Below are positions 9,035 to 17,244 of a stretch of 64,000 bases of DNA, one piece after another. Source of the stretch: Emticicia fluvialis. Its GTDB lineage: Bacteria > Bacteroidota > Bacteroidia > Cytophagales > Spirosomataceae. How positions within the stretch are numbered: the stretch's first letter is position 1; each line of letters begins with the position of its first letter. The position numbers and the translations under genes are program-made. The notes below the pieces were generated by a model, which saw only the letters and a program-made list of their open reading frames with translations, was not told the DNA's origin and searched no databases. The DNA lies in assembly GCF_024793945.1 (NCBI RefSeq), contig NZ_JANUSD010000005.1:124001-188000 (forward strand), given 5' to 3'.

Positions 9035-9607
9035 ATGGCTAAGAATAGTGTTTTAATACTAAGCTTGTGTCTGACCCAGTTTGCCTGCTCAAACGTGGAA
9101 CGTCTGGATACTACCGAAGTGAAAGAGGAAATGGAAGGACACAAAATAAAAAAGGTGTCGCCTGCCCAGATAATGGATCAGGTAGAAGTGTTGGGTAGTC
9201 GGATAAGCACCGATTTGTCAGGCGAACTGGAAAAACAACTGAAAGGTGCATCTGGGGCGCGTCTTGAAGAAATATGCCAGCTTAAAAATATCCCCTTGCT
9301 TGATTCAGTGGCAAACAGGTATAACCTGAAGGTGCGTTTACTGGGCCAGCCAGACATTGGCAGCAATAAAACCCTGTATGCCAAAGAAAAAGAAGTGCTT
9401 GAAGCCTATGCAGATATTGCGGCTCAGAAACAAACTTTGAGCAGCAATATTCAAAGCGTTGGCGACTCCCTATATATCTACACGGCTCCTATCGCAGCTG
9501 AAAAAGGTGCAGGGAAACTATGTTTCAGCGATAATTCAGGTTTTGCCGTCTGGAGCATCATCCTGAGAAAAGCAGACATTATCAAGAGTATCAAGCCTAA
9601 AAAATAG
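9035..9607 (+). CDS. Putative lipoprotein, possibly DUF3365/Tll0287-like fold without the haem motif
   Basis: 190 residues. The N-terminus has a hydrophobic segment ending LTQFAC, a plausible but non-ideal lipobox with Cys at residue 18. The body (about 60-185) has the pattern I associate with DUF3365 (Tll0287-like) sensor domains: a Cys-x-x-x-x-x-P segment (CQLKNIPLLDSVANRYNLKV), a central acidic Y/L helix (KEKEVLEAYADIAAQKQ) and a YTAPI strand. The usual CxxCH haem motif after it is missing; only one late Cys (KLCFSDNSG) is present. The family assignment is inference from pattern. It follows manC by 9 nt, which suggests co-expression but not function. Confidence 0.6.
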   Translation: MAKNSVLILSLCLTQFACSNVERLDTTEVKEEMEGHKIKKVSPAQIMDQVEVLGSRISTDLSGELEKQLKGASGARLEEICQLKNIPLLDSVANRYNLKVRLLGQPDIGSNKTLYAKEKEVLEAYADIAAQKQTLSSNIQSVGDSLYIYTAPIAAEKGAGKLCFSDNSGFAVWSIILRKADIIKSIKPKK

Positions 9608-9612
9608 AAAGA

Positions 9613-9639
9613 GAGCTATCAATGAAAGATAGCTCCTTT
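9613..9639. terminator. Terminator between the lipoprotein gene and the convergent receptor gene
   Basis: Perfect 8-bp stem GAGCTATC/GATAGCTC with a 7-nt loop, followed by CTTT on the plus strand and preceded by A-rich DNA. Confidence 0.6.
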
Positions 9640-9679
9640 AACTAAAACAAAACTATAAAAAACCTAATTTTGAAAATCC

Positions 9680-12229
9680 TTAGTTGTTCATATTATTACT
9701 TTCTCCTGCCTTCACGTCATCGTTCTTAACCGATTTGGTTTTCTTCTCTACCATTCTCATATTTCCTATTTTGTAACTGAATGTCAGCCTTACGTTCTGG
9801 TTGTAGATATTATTAACACTTATCTGGTTAAACTGCGCCGAGTTTAATGTTGTTTTTACTTTTATACCGCCCAGAAAGTTCTCGGTAGCCAAGCCCAGGC
9901 TTCCTTTTTTGTTTTTGAAATCTTTTCTGAAACCAAGCGAGTACATATAGAAGCTACCCTGGGTACCTTGTAACTGTATCTGGTTACCTCTGAAAAAGCT
10001 AAAGCCTTGTATACCCCATCCGTTTTTCAGCTGAATCTGCGTTTGCAGACGGCCACCTATAACCACACCGTCGTTACTGATAAGTGACGACACCCCGTCT
10101 GAGCCCTGCGCCATACCTTCCAGATAGCTGTAGTATAGGTCAATACCTGCATTTACCGACCATTTTGGAGTAATGTTCAGGTTTCCGAATATGTTCGTAC
10201 CGTACATCTGTTGTTTACCTATGTTCTCAAATGTGGTAACAATTGCACCGGCCAGGGTGTCAGAAGGTGCGCTCAGGCGCAAGATAGAATTGTTGGTCTG
10301 GCGGCCGAACACCGAGGCGTTCAGATAAACCTTTTTGATGTTTGCACTGGCGCTTAGTTCGAAATTGTCAGTTATTTCCGGACGAAGGCTCGGGTTACCA
10401 ATGGTAATGTTCTGCGGGTTGGCTGCATTAAAGTTAGGGTTTAACTGTTGCAAGCCCGGGCGCTGAATACGCTTGTTATATGCCGCCTTTAAGGTAGTAG
10501 CACCAATAGTTTTTGAAACGTTTACACTCGGCACCAGATTACCATAAGAAGGAATATTAATATCTTTTACCTGATCTTTTGCCTCAATAGTTGTGTATTC
10601 GTAACGGGCACCCACTTTAAACACATACTTGTTTTTGGTTGAGTAGGTATATGACATATAGCCTGAAGCTATGTTCTGCGAGTAGTCTAGCAAGCCGGAT
10701 GGGTTTCTGGCATCAGTGGCAAAGTCGCCTGTCGGGCCGGCAAAAAGATAGCTGAAATCGCTGTTTACCTGTCTGAAAATGCCTTTCACGCCTACTTCAA
10801 ATACCTGATTCTGTTTTATCGGGGTCTGGAAGTCAGTCTGCAACGTAAACTCCTGATTAGTATTACCGTTCAGGTTTTTCTGGCGGCTTGTAAGGCCTCC
10901 TGATTCGTTCAGTAAGTCTGCCAGAAAGTTATTTTTAAGATTACTCTTACTGTATTGTGTTGAAACCGACCACTCTTGCGATGGTTTGAAAGTACGAATG
11001 TAATCAAGGTTTACATCAATTGAGCTTGAAAGATCTTTGCTGTCTACATTTCTGTATGCCGTAGAATTAAAAACATTATTGGTATAAAGACTGGTGGTGT
11101 AGTCTTGCGTTCTGATAAAATTACGTGTGCCCAGGTTAATGCCCGCAGTAAGCGACTGGTTCTTGGCAATGTCATAGTCAAACCCTAGATTATATCTTCC
11201 AAACAAGCCGTTGTCAAAGGCATCAGCAGTTTGTTTTGTCAATACCGTATTGCCGCCTCTTAAAGTACTCTGGTCTAGCGAAGTAGCCGCCTTATTATAA
11301 AAAGCCCGGCCACCGCCACCCATTGAGATACCCAGTTTACCTTTACGGATATTGCCGTTCAGGCCCAGATTAGAGCCCCTTACGCCTACACCCGAGTCCA
11401 GGTTTAAAGTTAACCCTTCAATAGAACTCTTTTTTGTAATAATGTTAATGATACCACCTGAGCCCTCAGCATCATATTTGGCCGAAGGTGAAGTAATCAC
11501 TTCAACCGACTTGATGAGGTCTGACGGAATCATTTTAAGCGCATCTGCAATACTGCTGGCTATAATGGTTGAAGGCTTATTGTTGATTAATACTCTGATA
11601 TTAGACGTACCACGTAGCGAAACGTTACCGTCAAGGTCTACCGTCAGCAAAGGTACTTTTCTTAATACATCGGCTGCGTCACCACCTTTAGATGTTATAT
11701 CTTTTTCTGCATTATACACAAGGCGGTCAACTTTCTCTTCAATCATTGATTTTTCGGCGGTTACCGTCACCTCGTCCAATTGTTTGGCACTGGTAGATAA
11801 TTTAATTACGCCCAGGTCAATATCTTTTCCTTTTTCAACTTTTATATTATCAATTACCTTGTCAGCATAACCAATAAAACTGATAACCAGCTTATACTCG
11901 CCGGCGGCTACTCTGGTTAAAGAAAATTTTCCTTTTTCGTCGGCCATTGTTCCGTCTACCACTTTGTTGGTTGCCTTGTTATAAAGGGCTACGTTAGCAA
12001 ACTCTACCGCGGTTGTTACGGCCTCATCTACTACAAAGCCGGATATTTTCGAGTTTCCCTTCGGAGCGTTTCCATCAAGGTTAAGTTGGGGTGTTTGCTG
12101 GGCATTATTGGGTCTGCCATTGCCGTCTCCTCTCTGGCCGCCCATTCCGCCGGGTCCGCCCGGAAATTGCGCTGCAGCAGAGAAACCAACAAGGGCTGCC
12201 AAACTAAGGATACTGATAAACTTCTTCAT
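9680..12229 (-). CDS. TonB-dependent receptor-like outer membrane beta-barrel protein
   Basis: Outer-membrane protein of 849 residues from the ATG at 12229, which gives the signal peptide MKKFISILSLAALVGFSAAA|Q; the frame extends 54 codons further upstream but that sequence is implausible. The mature N-terminus is Gly/Pro/Asn-rich (FPGGPGGMGGQRGDGNGRPNN). A CarboxypepD_reg-like domain follows (SKISGFVVDEAVTTAVEFANV), then a plug (KQLDEVTVTAEKS, DADGNVSLRG-type region, IKSVEVITSPSAKYDAEGSGGIINI) and a barrel of the outer_membrane_beta-barrel (PF14905) type. A lysine-rich tail (KTKSVKNDDVKAGESNNMNN) is unusual after a barrel. Substrate unknown. Confidence 0.9.
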   Translation of the reverse strand: MKKFISILSLAALVGFSAAAQFPGGPGGMGGQRGDGNGRPNNAQQTPQLNLDGNAPKGNSKISGFVVDEAVTTAVEFANVALYNKATNKVVDGTMADEKGKFSLTRVAAGEYKLVISFIGYADKVIDNIKVEKGKDIDLGVIKLSTSAKQLDEVTVTAEKSMIEEKVDRLVYNAEKDITSKGGDAADVLRKVPLLTVDLDGNVSLRGTSNIRVLINNKPSTIIASSIADALKMIPSDLIKSVEVITSPSAKYDAEGSGGIINIITKKSSIEGLTLNLDSGVGVRGSNLGLNGNIRKGKLGISMGGGGRAFYNKAATSLDQSTLRGGNTVLTKQTADAFDNGLFGRYNLGFDYDIAKNQSLTAGINLGTRNFIRTQDYTTSLYTNNVFNSTAYRNVDSKDLSSSIDVNLDYIRTFKPSQEWSVSTQYSKSNLKNNFLADLLNESGGLTSRQKNLNGNTNQEFTLQTDFQTPIKQNQVFEVGVKGIFRQVNSDFSYLFAGPTGDFATDARNPSGLLDYSQNIASGYMSYTYSTKNKYVFKVGARYEYTTIEAKDQVKDINIPSYGNLVPSVNVSKTIGATTLKAAYNKRIQRPGLQQLNPNFNAANPQNITIGNPSLRPEITDNFELSASANIKKVYLNASVFGRQTNNSILRLSAPSDTLAGAIVTTFENIGKQQMYGTNIFGNLNITPKWSVNAGIDLYYSYLEGMAQGSDGVSSLISNDGVVIGGRLQTQIQLKNGWGIQGFSFFRGNQIQLQGTQGSFYMYSLGFRKDFKNKKGSLGLATENFLGGIKVKTTLNSAQFNQISVNNIYNQNVRLTFSYKIGNMRMVEKKTKSVKNDDVKAGESNNMNN

Positions 12230-12577
12230 TGTCTTATTTTTTATAATTTTTTTCGCTTGATTGTCTTTTAACTTCAACAAAATAAACAGGTGTTTCCGGT
12301 ACTTTTTCAGTAAATAGATGAAATCTTGAAGAGTGAAGATGAAAGATAAAATGTAGCTTATAAAGTGCAAAAAAGGTACAGAACAGGCCATAAATCAGGT
12401 TTTGATTGCATTTTGAGCAGTTTTGTCGTCAGACTTAACACTTTGGTCTGTTTGGTGTACATTGAGTTATTTTATTAATATAGATTTGTTTAGGCTTTGT
12501 ACTTTAGAAACCCCCTTGGTTTTGTGTGTAAGGAAAAATAAAAAGTGCAATTATTTATAAAAACTCTTTCATACTTA
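12230..12577. other. Divergent intergenic region between receptor and LytS genes
   Basis: About 350 bp, AT-rich, no gene. On the plus strand TAGATTTG (12481-12488) is a perfect -7 element about 90 nt before the histidine kinase ATG; the only TTG upstream of it (12462-12464) has 16-bp spacing, shorter than ideal. On the minus strand only near-matches to TAnnTTTG are seen before the receptor start. Confidence 0.4.
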
Positions 12578-13633
12578 ATGGCTATATATAATAGAAAAAT
12601 ATCTTATCAACACCTGTTCAGGGTTTTATTTCATATCTTCTTTTGGGGAGTCTGGTCTATATGGCCAATCATTAATGCTTTAATGAACGGTACGGACAGA
12701 GACCATTGGTATCTGACACACATCGTTCCGCTGTCTGTTACGCATATCCCTCAGTTTTTTATTAACACTTTAATTCTGATGCCTTATTTTCTCAGGAAAA
12801 GAGGGGTAGGTTCTTATGTGTTTTCAGTACTTGTAATGAGTATTATTTTTATGTTTGTTCAGTATTTTCTGAAACTCTGGATTTGGGAAAACCCGGTTGA
12901 CATGAGTGGGCATAAAATTGTTATCTTTGAACTAAAGACTATTTTCCCTATTCTTTTTGTAAGTGCCATCAGTACTGTTTACGGTTTAATTATTTACATG
13001 GCCGACCAGGAAAAAACCAAACAGGAAGAAAAACAGGAAAAACTGCAGGCCGAGTTGTCGTTCCTGCGGTCTCAGATAAGCCCGCACTTTATTTTTAATG
13101 TGCTGAACAGCATTGTGTATCTGATACGCACCAAGTCGGCAGCTGCAGAGGCTGTTACTATTCAGTTATCTGAACTGATGCGCTATATGTTATACGAAGC
13201 CGACGACGTGCAGGTGTCTCTGGACAAAGAAATCAATTACCTGAATAACTACATAGAATTGCAGAGGGTAAGGTTTGAAGAAGACGTTGAAATAAACATG
13301 AAGGCAGAAGGAAACATTGGCTCACAGATTATAGAACCTATGCTGCTGATTCCTTTTGTAGAAAATGCATTTAAACATGGAGTGGGCATGATAGACTCGC
13401 CGGTGATTGATGTTCTGGTAAGATGTAATGGTAGTGAGCTGTTTTATGAAGTAAAAAACAAAATAGCCCCTGAGCTTCCTGAAGACAAAGACAGCAGCTC
13501 GGGCATAGGCCTGAAGAACGTCAGACGCAGGTTAGAACTGCTATATGCCGATAAACATAGACTAGACATAAAAAAAGAGAACAACTGGTTTATTGTTTCT
13601 CTGTTTTTGCAACTAAAAACAATTGGCTCATGA
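12578..13633 (+). CDS. LytS-family sensor histidine kinase (PF06580 type)
   Basis: Membrane sensor kinase, 351 residues from the ATG at 12578; the longer frame would start with GTG at 12545. Four predicted transmembrane helices occupy about residues 10-145 with no large periplasmic domain. A short coiled coil (DQEKTKQEEKQEKLQAELSF) leads into the His_kinase domain with SPHFIFNVLNSI (phospho-acceptor His near residue 168), the N-box FVENAFKHGVG and the G-box SSGIGLKNVRRRLELLY. It overlaps the response regulator gene by ATGA, so the two form one operon. Signal unknown. Confidence 0.93.
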   Translation: MAIYNRKISYQHLFRVLFHIFFWGVWSIWPIINALMNGTDRDHWYLTHIVPLSVTHIPQFFINTLILMPYFLRKRGVGSYVFSVLVMSIIFMFVQYFLKLWIWENPVDMSGHKIVIFELKTIFPILFVSAISTVYGLIIYMADQEKTKQEEKQEKLQAELSFLRSQISPHFIFNVLNSIVYLIRTKSAAAEAVTIQLSELMRYMLYEADDVQVSLDKEINYLNNYIELQRVRFEEDVEINMKAEGNIGSQIIEPMLLIPFVENAFKHGVGMIDSPVIDVLVRCNGSELFYEVKNKIAPELPEDKDSSSGIGLKNVRRRLELLYADKHRLDIKKENNWFIVSLFLQLKTIGS

Positions 13634-14382
13634 CACTCAGATGTATTGCCGTTGACGACGAAAGTATGGGGCGCAAGCTCCTGGAAGAGAACATCAAACA
13701 GATACCTTTTCTGGAATTGGTACGTACCTGCAAAAATCCGTTTGAAGCCATGCAGGCTTTGCAGGAAGAAAAAATAGACCTGATGTTTCTGGATATTCAG
13801 ATGCCGGGTATGCTCGGAACAAAGTTTCTGCAGAGCTTAAGAGAAAAACCCATGGTTATTTTTGTAACGGCCTATGCTAACTATGCGGTTGAAAGCTATG
13901 ATTTAGATGTAATAGACTACCTGATGAAACCCGTAAGCCTTGACCGCTTTACAAAAGCAGCCTATAAAGCGCTCGAACTTCATCGTAAAAACACAATGCC
14001 TCCTGCGCCGGCGGTTGCTGCAACGGCAGCCGACCCTGCCCAGCCTAAACCAGAAGAATTTCCCGAATTTTTTTTCATAAATGTCGAGTATTCGCTGGTA
14101 AAAATTACCATCAGAGATATAACCCATATTGAGGGTCTGAAAGATTACATCAAAATTTTTCTCACAACCCAAACCAAGCCCGTCCTTACCAAGTCGACGA
14201 TGAAGGCCATAGAAGAAAAATTGCCACCCAGACAATTTATGCGGATTCATAAATCTTTTATTGTGAATACTGATAAAATTGAATCAATCAGAGGGCAAAG
14301 AATCAGAATCGGGGCACATGAGATTCCGGTGAGCGAATCAAGCATTGATGAATTACTGAAACTATTAAACTATTCAAAATAA
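13630..14382 (+). CDS. LytTR-family response regulator
   Basis: 250-residue DNA-binding regulator. The receiver domain (residues 3-120) has the acidic pair AVDD and the phospho-acceptor in LMFLDIQMPG (Asp55). An Ala/Pro-rich linker (about 122-142) leads to the LytTR domain (about 150-248: EYSLVKITIRDITHIEGLKDYIKI... FMRIHKSFIVN). Its start overlaps the kinase stop by 4 nt. The sugar dehydrogenase fusion gene begins only 21 nt downstream with no terminator between, so the pair may be transcribed with, or regulate, the secreted enzymes that follow. Confidence 0.95.
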   Translation: MTLRCIAVDDESMGRKLLEENIKQIPFLELVRTCKNPFEAMQALQEEKIDLMFLDIQMPGMLGTKFLQSLREKPMVIFVTAYANYAVESYDLDVIDYLMKPVSLDRFTKAAYKALELHRKNTMPPAPAVAATAADPAQPKPEEFPEFFFINVEYSLVKITIRDITHIEGLKDYIKIFLTTQTKPVLTKSTMKAIEEKLPPRQFMRIHKSFIVNTDKIESIRGQRIRIGAHEIPVSESSIDELLKLLNYSK

Positions 14383-14403
14383 ACCCGTTTACCTTTTTTA
14401 TCA

Positions 14404-17220
14404 ATGATGCAATACAAGAAGTTTACAAGTCTCTTTGTAACGGGGCTTTTTTTTGCCTTTCAAGGCCTGGCCCAGATTCCTGAAGAAAACAGATTTACCA
14501 AAGTTGTGCTGGCCGAAAAGCTGGATGAACCCATGGAGATGGCCTTACTGAAAGATGGTCGCGTCTTGTTGGTAGAGCGTAAAGGCGCCTTGAAACAGTA
14601 TAACCCCGCAACTAAAGAAATAAAAACGCTTGCCACTATTCCGGTTAATACAAAATACACAAACCGCGAGGGAGTAAAGCGCGAAGCGGAAGAAGGTTTA
14701 ATGGGGCTGGTGCAAGACCCTGATTTTGAAAAAAACCATTGGATTTACATGTATTATGCAGACCCCGCCGTGCCGAAACACATATTGGCACGCTGGGAGC
14801 TGAAAGGAGAAGAACTCGTGGAGGCGTCTAAGAAAATACTTCTGGAAGTGCCAACCCAAAGACAAGAATGTTGCCACACAGGCGGGGGTATGGTTTTCGA
14901 TAAGTCGGGTAATCTGTATCTGACAGTAGGAAATAACACCAGTAACAGTAACTCTGATGGATATGCTCCTATTGATGAGCGTCCGAATCAGGAAAACTGG
15001 GACGACCAGCGGGGGGCCTCTAACACGAACGACCTGCGCGGAAAGATTCTGAGAATTAAACCAGAAGCCAACGGAACGTATTCTATACCTAAAGGAAACT
15101 TGTTTCCGGTTGGTACTCCTAAAACCCGTCCTGAAATTTATACCATGGGTCATCGTAACCCCTGGAGACCAAGTATTGACACCAAAACAGGATATTTGTA
15201 TTGGGGAGAAGTAGGCCCCGATGCCTCTAAAGATTCAGAGCGTGGCCCGCGTGGTTATGATGAGTTCAACCAGGCCAAAGGCCCTGGTTATTATGGCTGG
15301 CCGTATTTCATTGGTGATAACAAAGCGTATGCCGACTGGGATTTTACAACCAACAAAATCAAAGCCGATTCGAAGTTTGACCCCGCCAAACCTATCAACG
15401 ATTCACCGAATAACACAGGTTTGAGAGAGTTGCCGCCTGCACAAAAAGCATTTATCTGGTATCCTTATGCTATTTCTGAAGAGTTCCCGCTGGTGGGTAG
15501 CTCGGGCAGAAGCGCAACCGGAGGGCCCGTGTATCATCGCTCAGATTTCCCGTTGGCTAAACGCCCTTTCCCTAATTATTATGAAGGCAAATGGCTGATT
15601 GTAGAGTTTATGCGTGGCTGGATTATGAGCGTAACGATGGACGAAAACGGCAATTATAAATCAATGGAGCGTTTTATGCCTAATACAGACTTTGGCAGCG
15701 CCATAGATATTGACTTTGCACCTGACGGCGACCTGTACGTGCTTGAATACGGCACGGCCTGGTTCAGAGGTAACGACAACGCACGACTGGTAAAAGTTGA
15801 ATATAATGCAGGTAACCGCAAACCGGAAGTTCAGATTGCAGCCGATAAGTCAGGAGGGGCAATTCCTCTCAAAGTTAATTTCTCTTCTGCAGGTACAACT
15901 GATGCCGACGGCGACGCCCTTACGTATCAATGGACTGTAAGCAACAAAACTGCTGGCACAAGAACCTTTAAAACAGCAAATCCTGCTGTAAGTTTCGATA
16001 AACCCGGCATTTATAAAGCAACTTTAACGGTTACAGATGCGAAAGGTGCTAAAAACAGTAAATCGCTGGATATTAAAGTAGGCAACGAACCTCCAACGGT
16101 TGTATTTGATATTTTAAAAGGAAACAGAACGTTTTACTTCCCTAATAAACCACTTGAATACGAGGTAAAAGTAACAGACAAAGAAGACGGAAGCCTGAGC
16201 AACGGTAAAATTAAACCCGAGCAGGTAGCAGTTAATATTGATTACATGCCAATAGGCTATGATAAAATAGAGGTTTCGCAAAACCACCGGGGTGCAGATG
16301 CCGCCGCTTTTGCCTCAACCGGCCAAAGACTGATTGAAGCCAGCGACTGTAAAGCCTGCCACGTGATTGACAAAAAATCGGTGGGGCCAAGCTATACCGA
16401 TATTGCCAATAAATACAGAGGTAATGCCGGCATAAAAGAGCAGTTGGCCAAGAAAGTAATCAGCGGTGGTATGGGCGTTTGGGGAGACCACGCCATGAGT
16501 GCCCACCCGCAGCTTTCGGTTACTGATGCCACATCGATGGTAGAATATATCCTGAGCATAGGCGAGAAAAAAGCGGTACAGTCGTATCCTGCCAAAGGCA
16601 GCTACACTACTGCAATACCAGCCGGGCAAAAAGAGAACGGCTCATTTGTGCTGAGAGCTTCTTACAAAGACAGAGGCACCAAACTGATGCCTGCGCTGCA
16701 ATCGGAAGAAACCATTGTATTGAGAAACTCATTCCTTGACCCTGAGCTGGCCGATAAAGCCAAAGGAACACAAAAAGTAATGACCCCGTCTAAGTCGTTC
16801 TTTATTGTTGGTACCGACTCTTACATTGCCTACAACAAAATAGATTTAACCAACATAGACCAGATTGACTTCTACGTGCAGGCAACTACCCGTGTAGGAG
16901 CAGCCGGAGGCGTTATTGAAATCCGATTAGATTCACCAACCGGCCCACTGGCAGGCAAAACCGAGATGATAGAGGTGAAAGAACCGGCGGCCTTCCGCCC
17001 GCAGGCTAATAACGGAGCACAGCAAGCGCCGCCGCCAATTCCTGGTGTAAGACAAGACATGCAGATGGCCGTAAGAAGAGGAACCGTAATGGCACCTGTT
17101 AAAATTTCATCTGGGGGTGTGCATGATGTTTATTTCGTATTTAAAAATCAGAAAACCCTGCCTACGCAAATCATGATGCAGGTATTGGGCATTGATTTTA
17201 AAAGCGGAGCAAATGAATAA
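14404..17220 (+). CDS. Secreted sugar dehydrogenase (GSDH/PQQ type) fused to PKD, cytochrome c and CBM6-like domains
   Basis: 938 residues with signal peptide MMQYKKFTSLFVTGLFFAFQGLAQ. Domain order: glucose/sorbosone dehydrogenase six-bladed propeller (about 30-465; CCHTGGGMVFDKSGNLYLTVG, EIYTMGHRNPWRPS, PDGDLYVLEYG); PKD domain (about 475-560; DADGDALTYQW); linker; a class I cytochrome c domain with CKACH near residue 650; and a C-terminal beta-sandwich like CBM6 (about 765-935; GGVIEIRLDSPTGPLAGKT, GVHDVYFVFKN). Inferred role: periplasmic or surface oxidation of a sugar or polyol with electrons passed to the cytochrome. A paralogue of identical architecture lies at 48.8-51.5 kb. Substrate and PQQ dependence are unproven. 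Confidence 0.92.
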   Translation: MMQYKKFTSLFVTGLFFAFQGLAQIPEENRFTKVVLAEKLDEPMEMALLKDGRVLLVERKGALKQYNPATKEIKTLATIPVNTKYTNREGVKREAEEGLMGLVQDPDFEKNHWIYMYYADPAVPKHILARWELKGEELVEASKKILLEVPTQRQECCHTGGGMVFDKSGNLYLTVGNNTSNSNSDGYAPIDERPNQENWDDQRGASNTNDLRGKILRIKPEANGTYSIPKGNLFPVGTPKTRPEIYTMGHRNPWRPSIDTKTGYLYWGEVGPDASKDSERGPRGYDEFNQAKGPGYYGWPYFIGDNKAYADWDFTTNKIKADSKFDPAKPINDSPNNTGLRELPPAQKAFIWYPYAISEEFPLVGSSGRSATGGPVYHRSDFPLAKRPFPNYYEGKWLIVEFMRGWIMSVTMDENGNYKSMERFMPNTDFGSAIDIDFAPDGDLYVLEYGTAWFRGNDNARLVKVEYNAGNRKPEVQIAADKSGGAIPLKVNFSSAGTTDADGDALTYQWTVSNKTAGTRTFKTANPAVSFDKPGIYKATLTVTDAKGAKNSKSLDIKVGNEPPTVVFDILKGNRTFYFPNKPLEYEVKVTDKEDGSLSNGKIKPEQVAVNIDYMPIGYDKIEVSQNHRGADAAAFASTGQRLIEASDCKACHVIDKKSVGPSYTDIANKYRGNAGIKEQLAKKVISGGMGVWGDHAMSAHPQLSVTDATSMVEYILSIGEKKAVQSYPAKGSYTTAIPAGQKENGSFVLRASYKDRGTKLMPALQSEETIVLRNSFLDPELADKAKGTQKVMTPSKSFFIVGTDSYIAYNKIDLTNIDQIDFYVQATTRVGAAGGVIEIRLDSPTGPLAGKTEMIEVKEPAAFRPQANNGAQQAPPPIPGVRQDMQMAVRRGTVMAPVKISSGGVHDVYFVFKNQKTLPTQIMMQVLGIDFKSGANE

Positions 17221-17244
17221 GCACCAACTTAACTATAAAAAACT

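Noticed and set aside
11352..11870. 172-codon frame on the plus strand
   Set aside because: It is antisense to the plug region of the 9.7-12.2 kb receptor, whose motifs are clear; no family-like sequence in the antisense frame.
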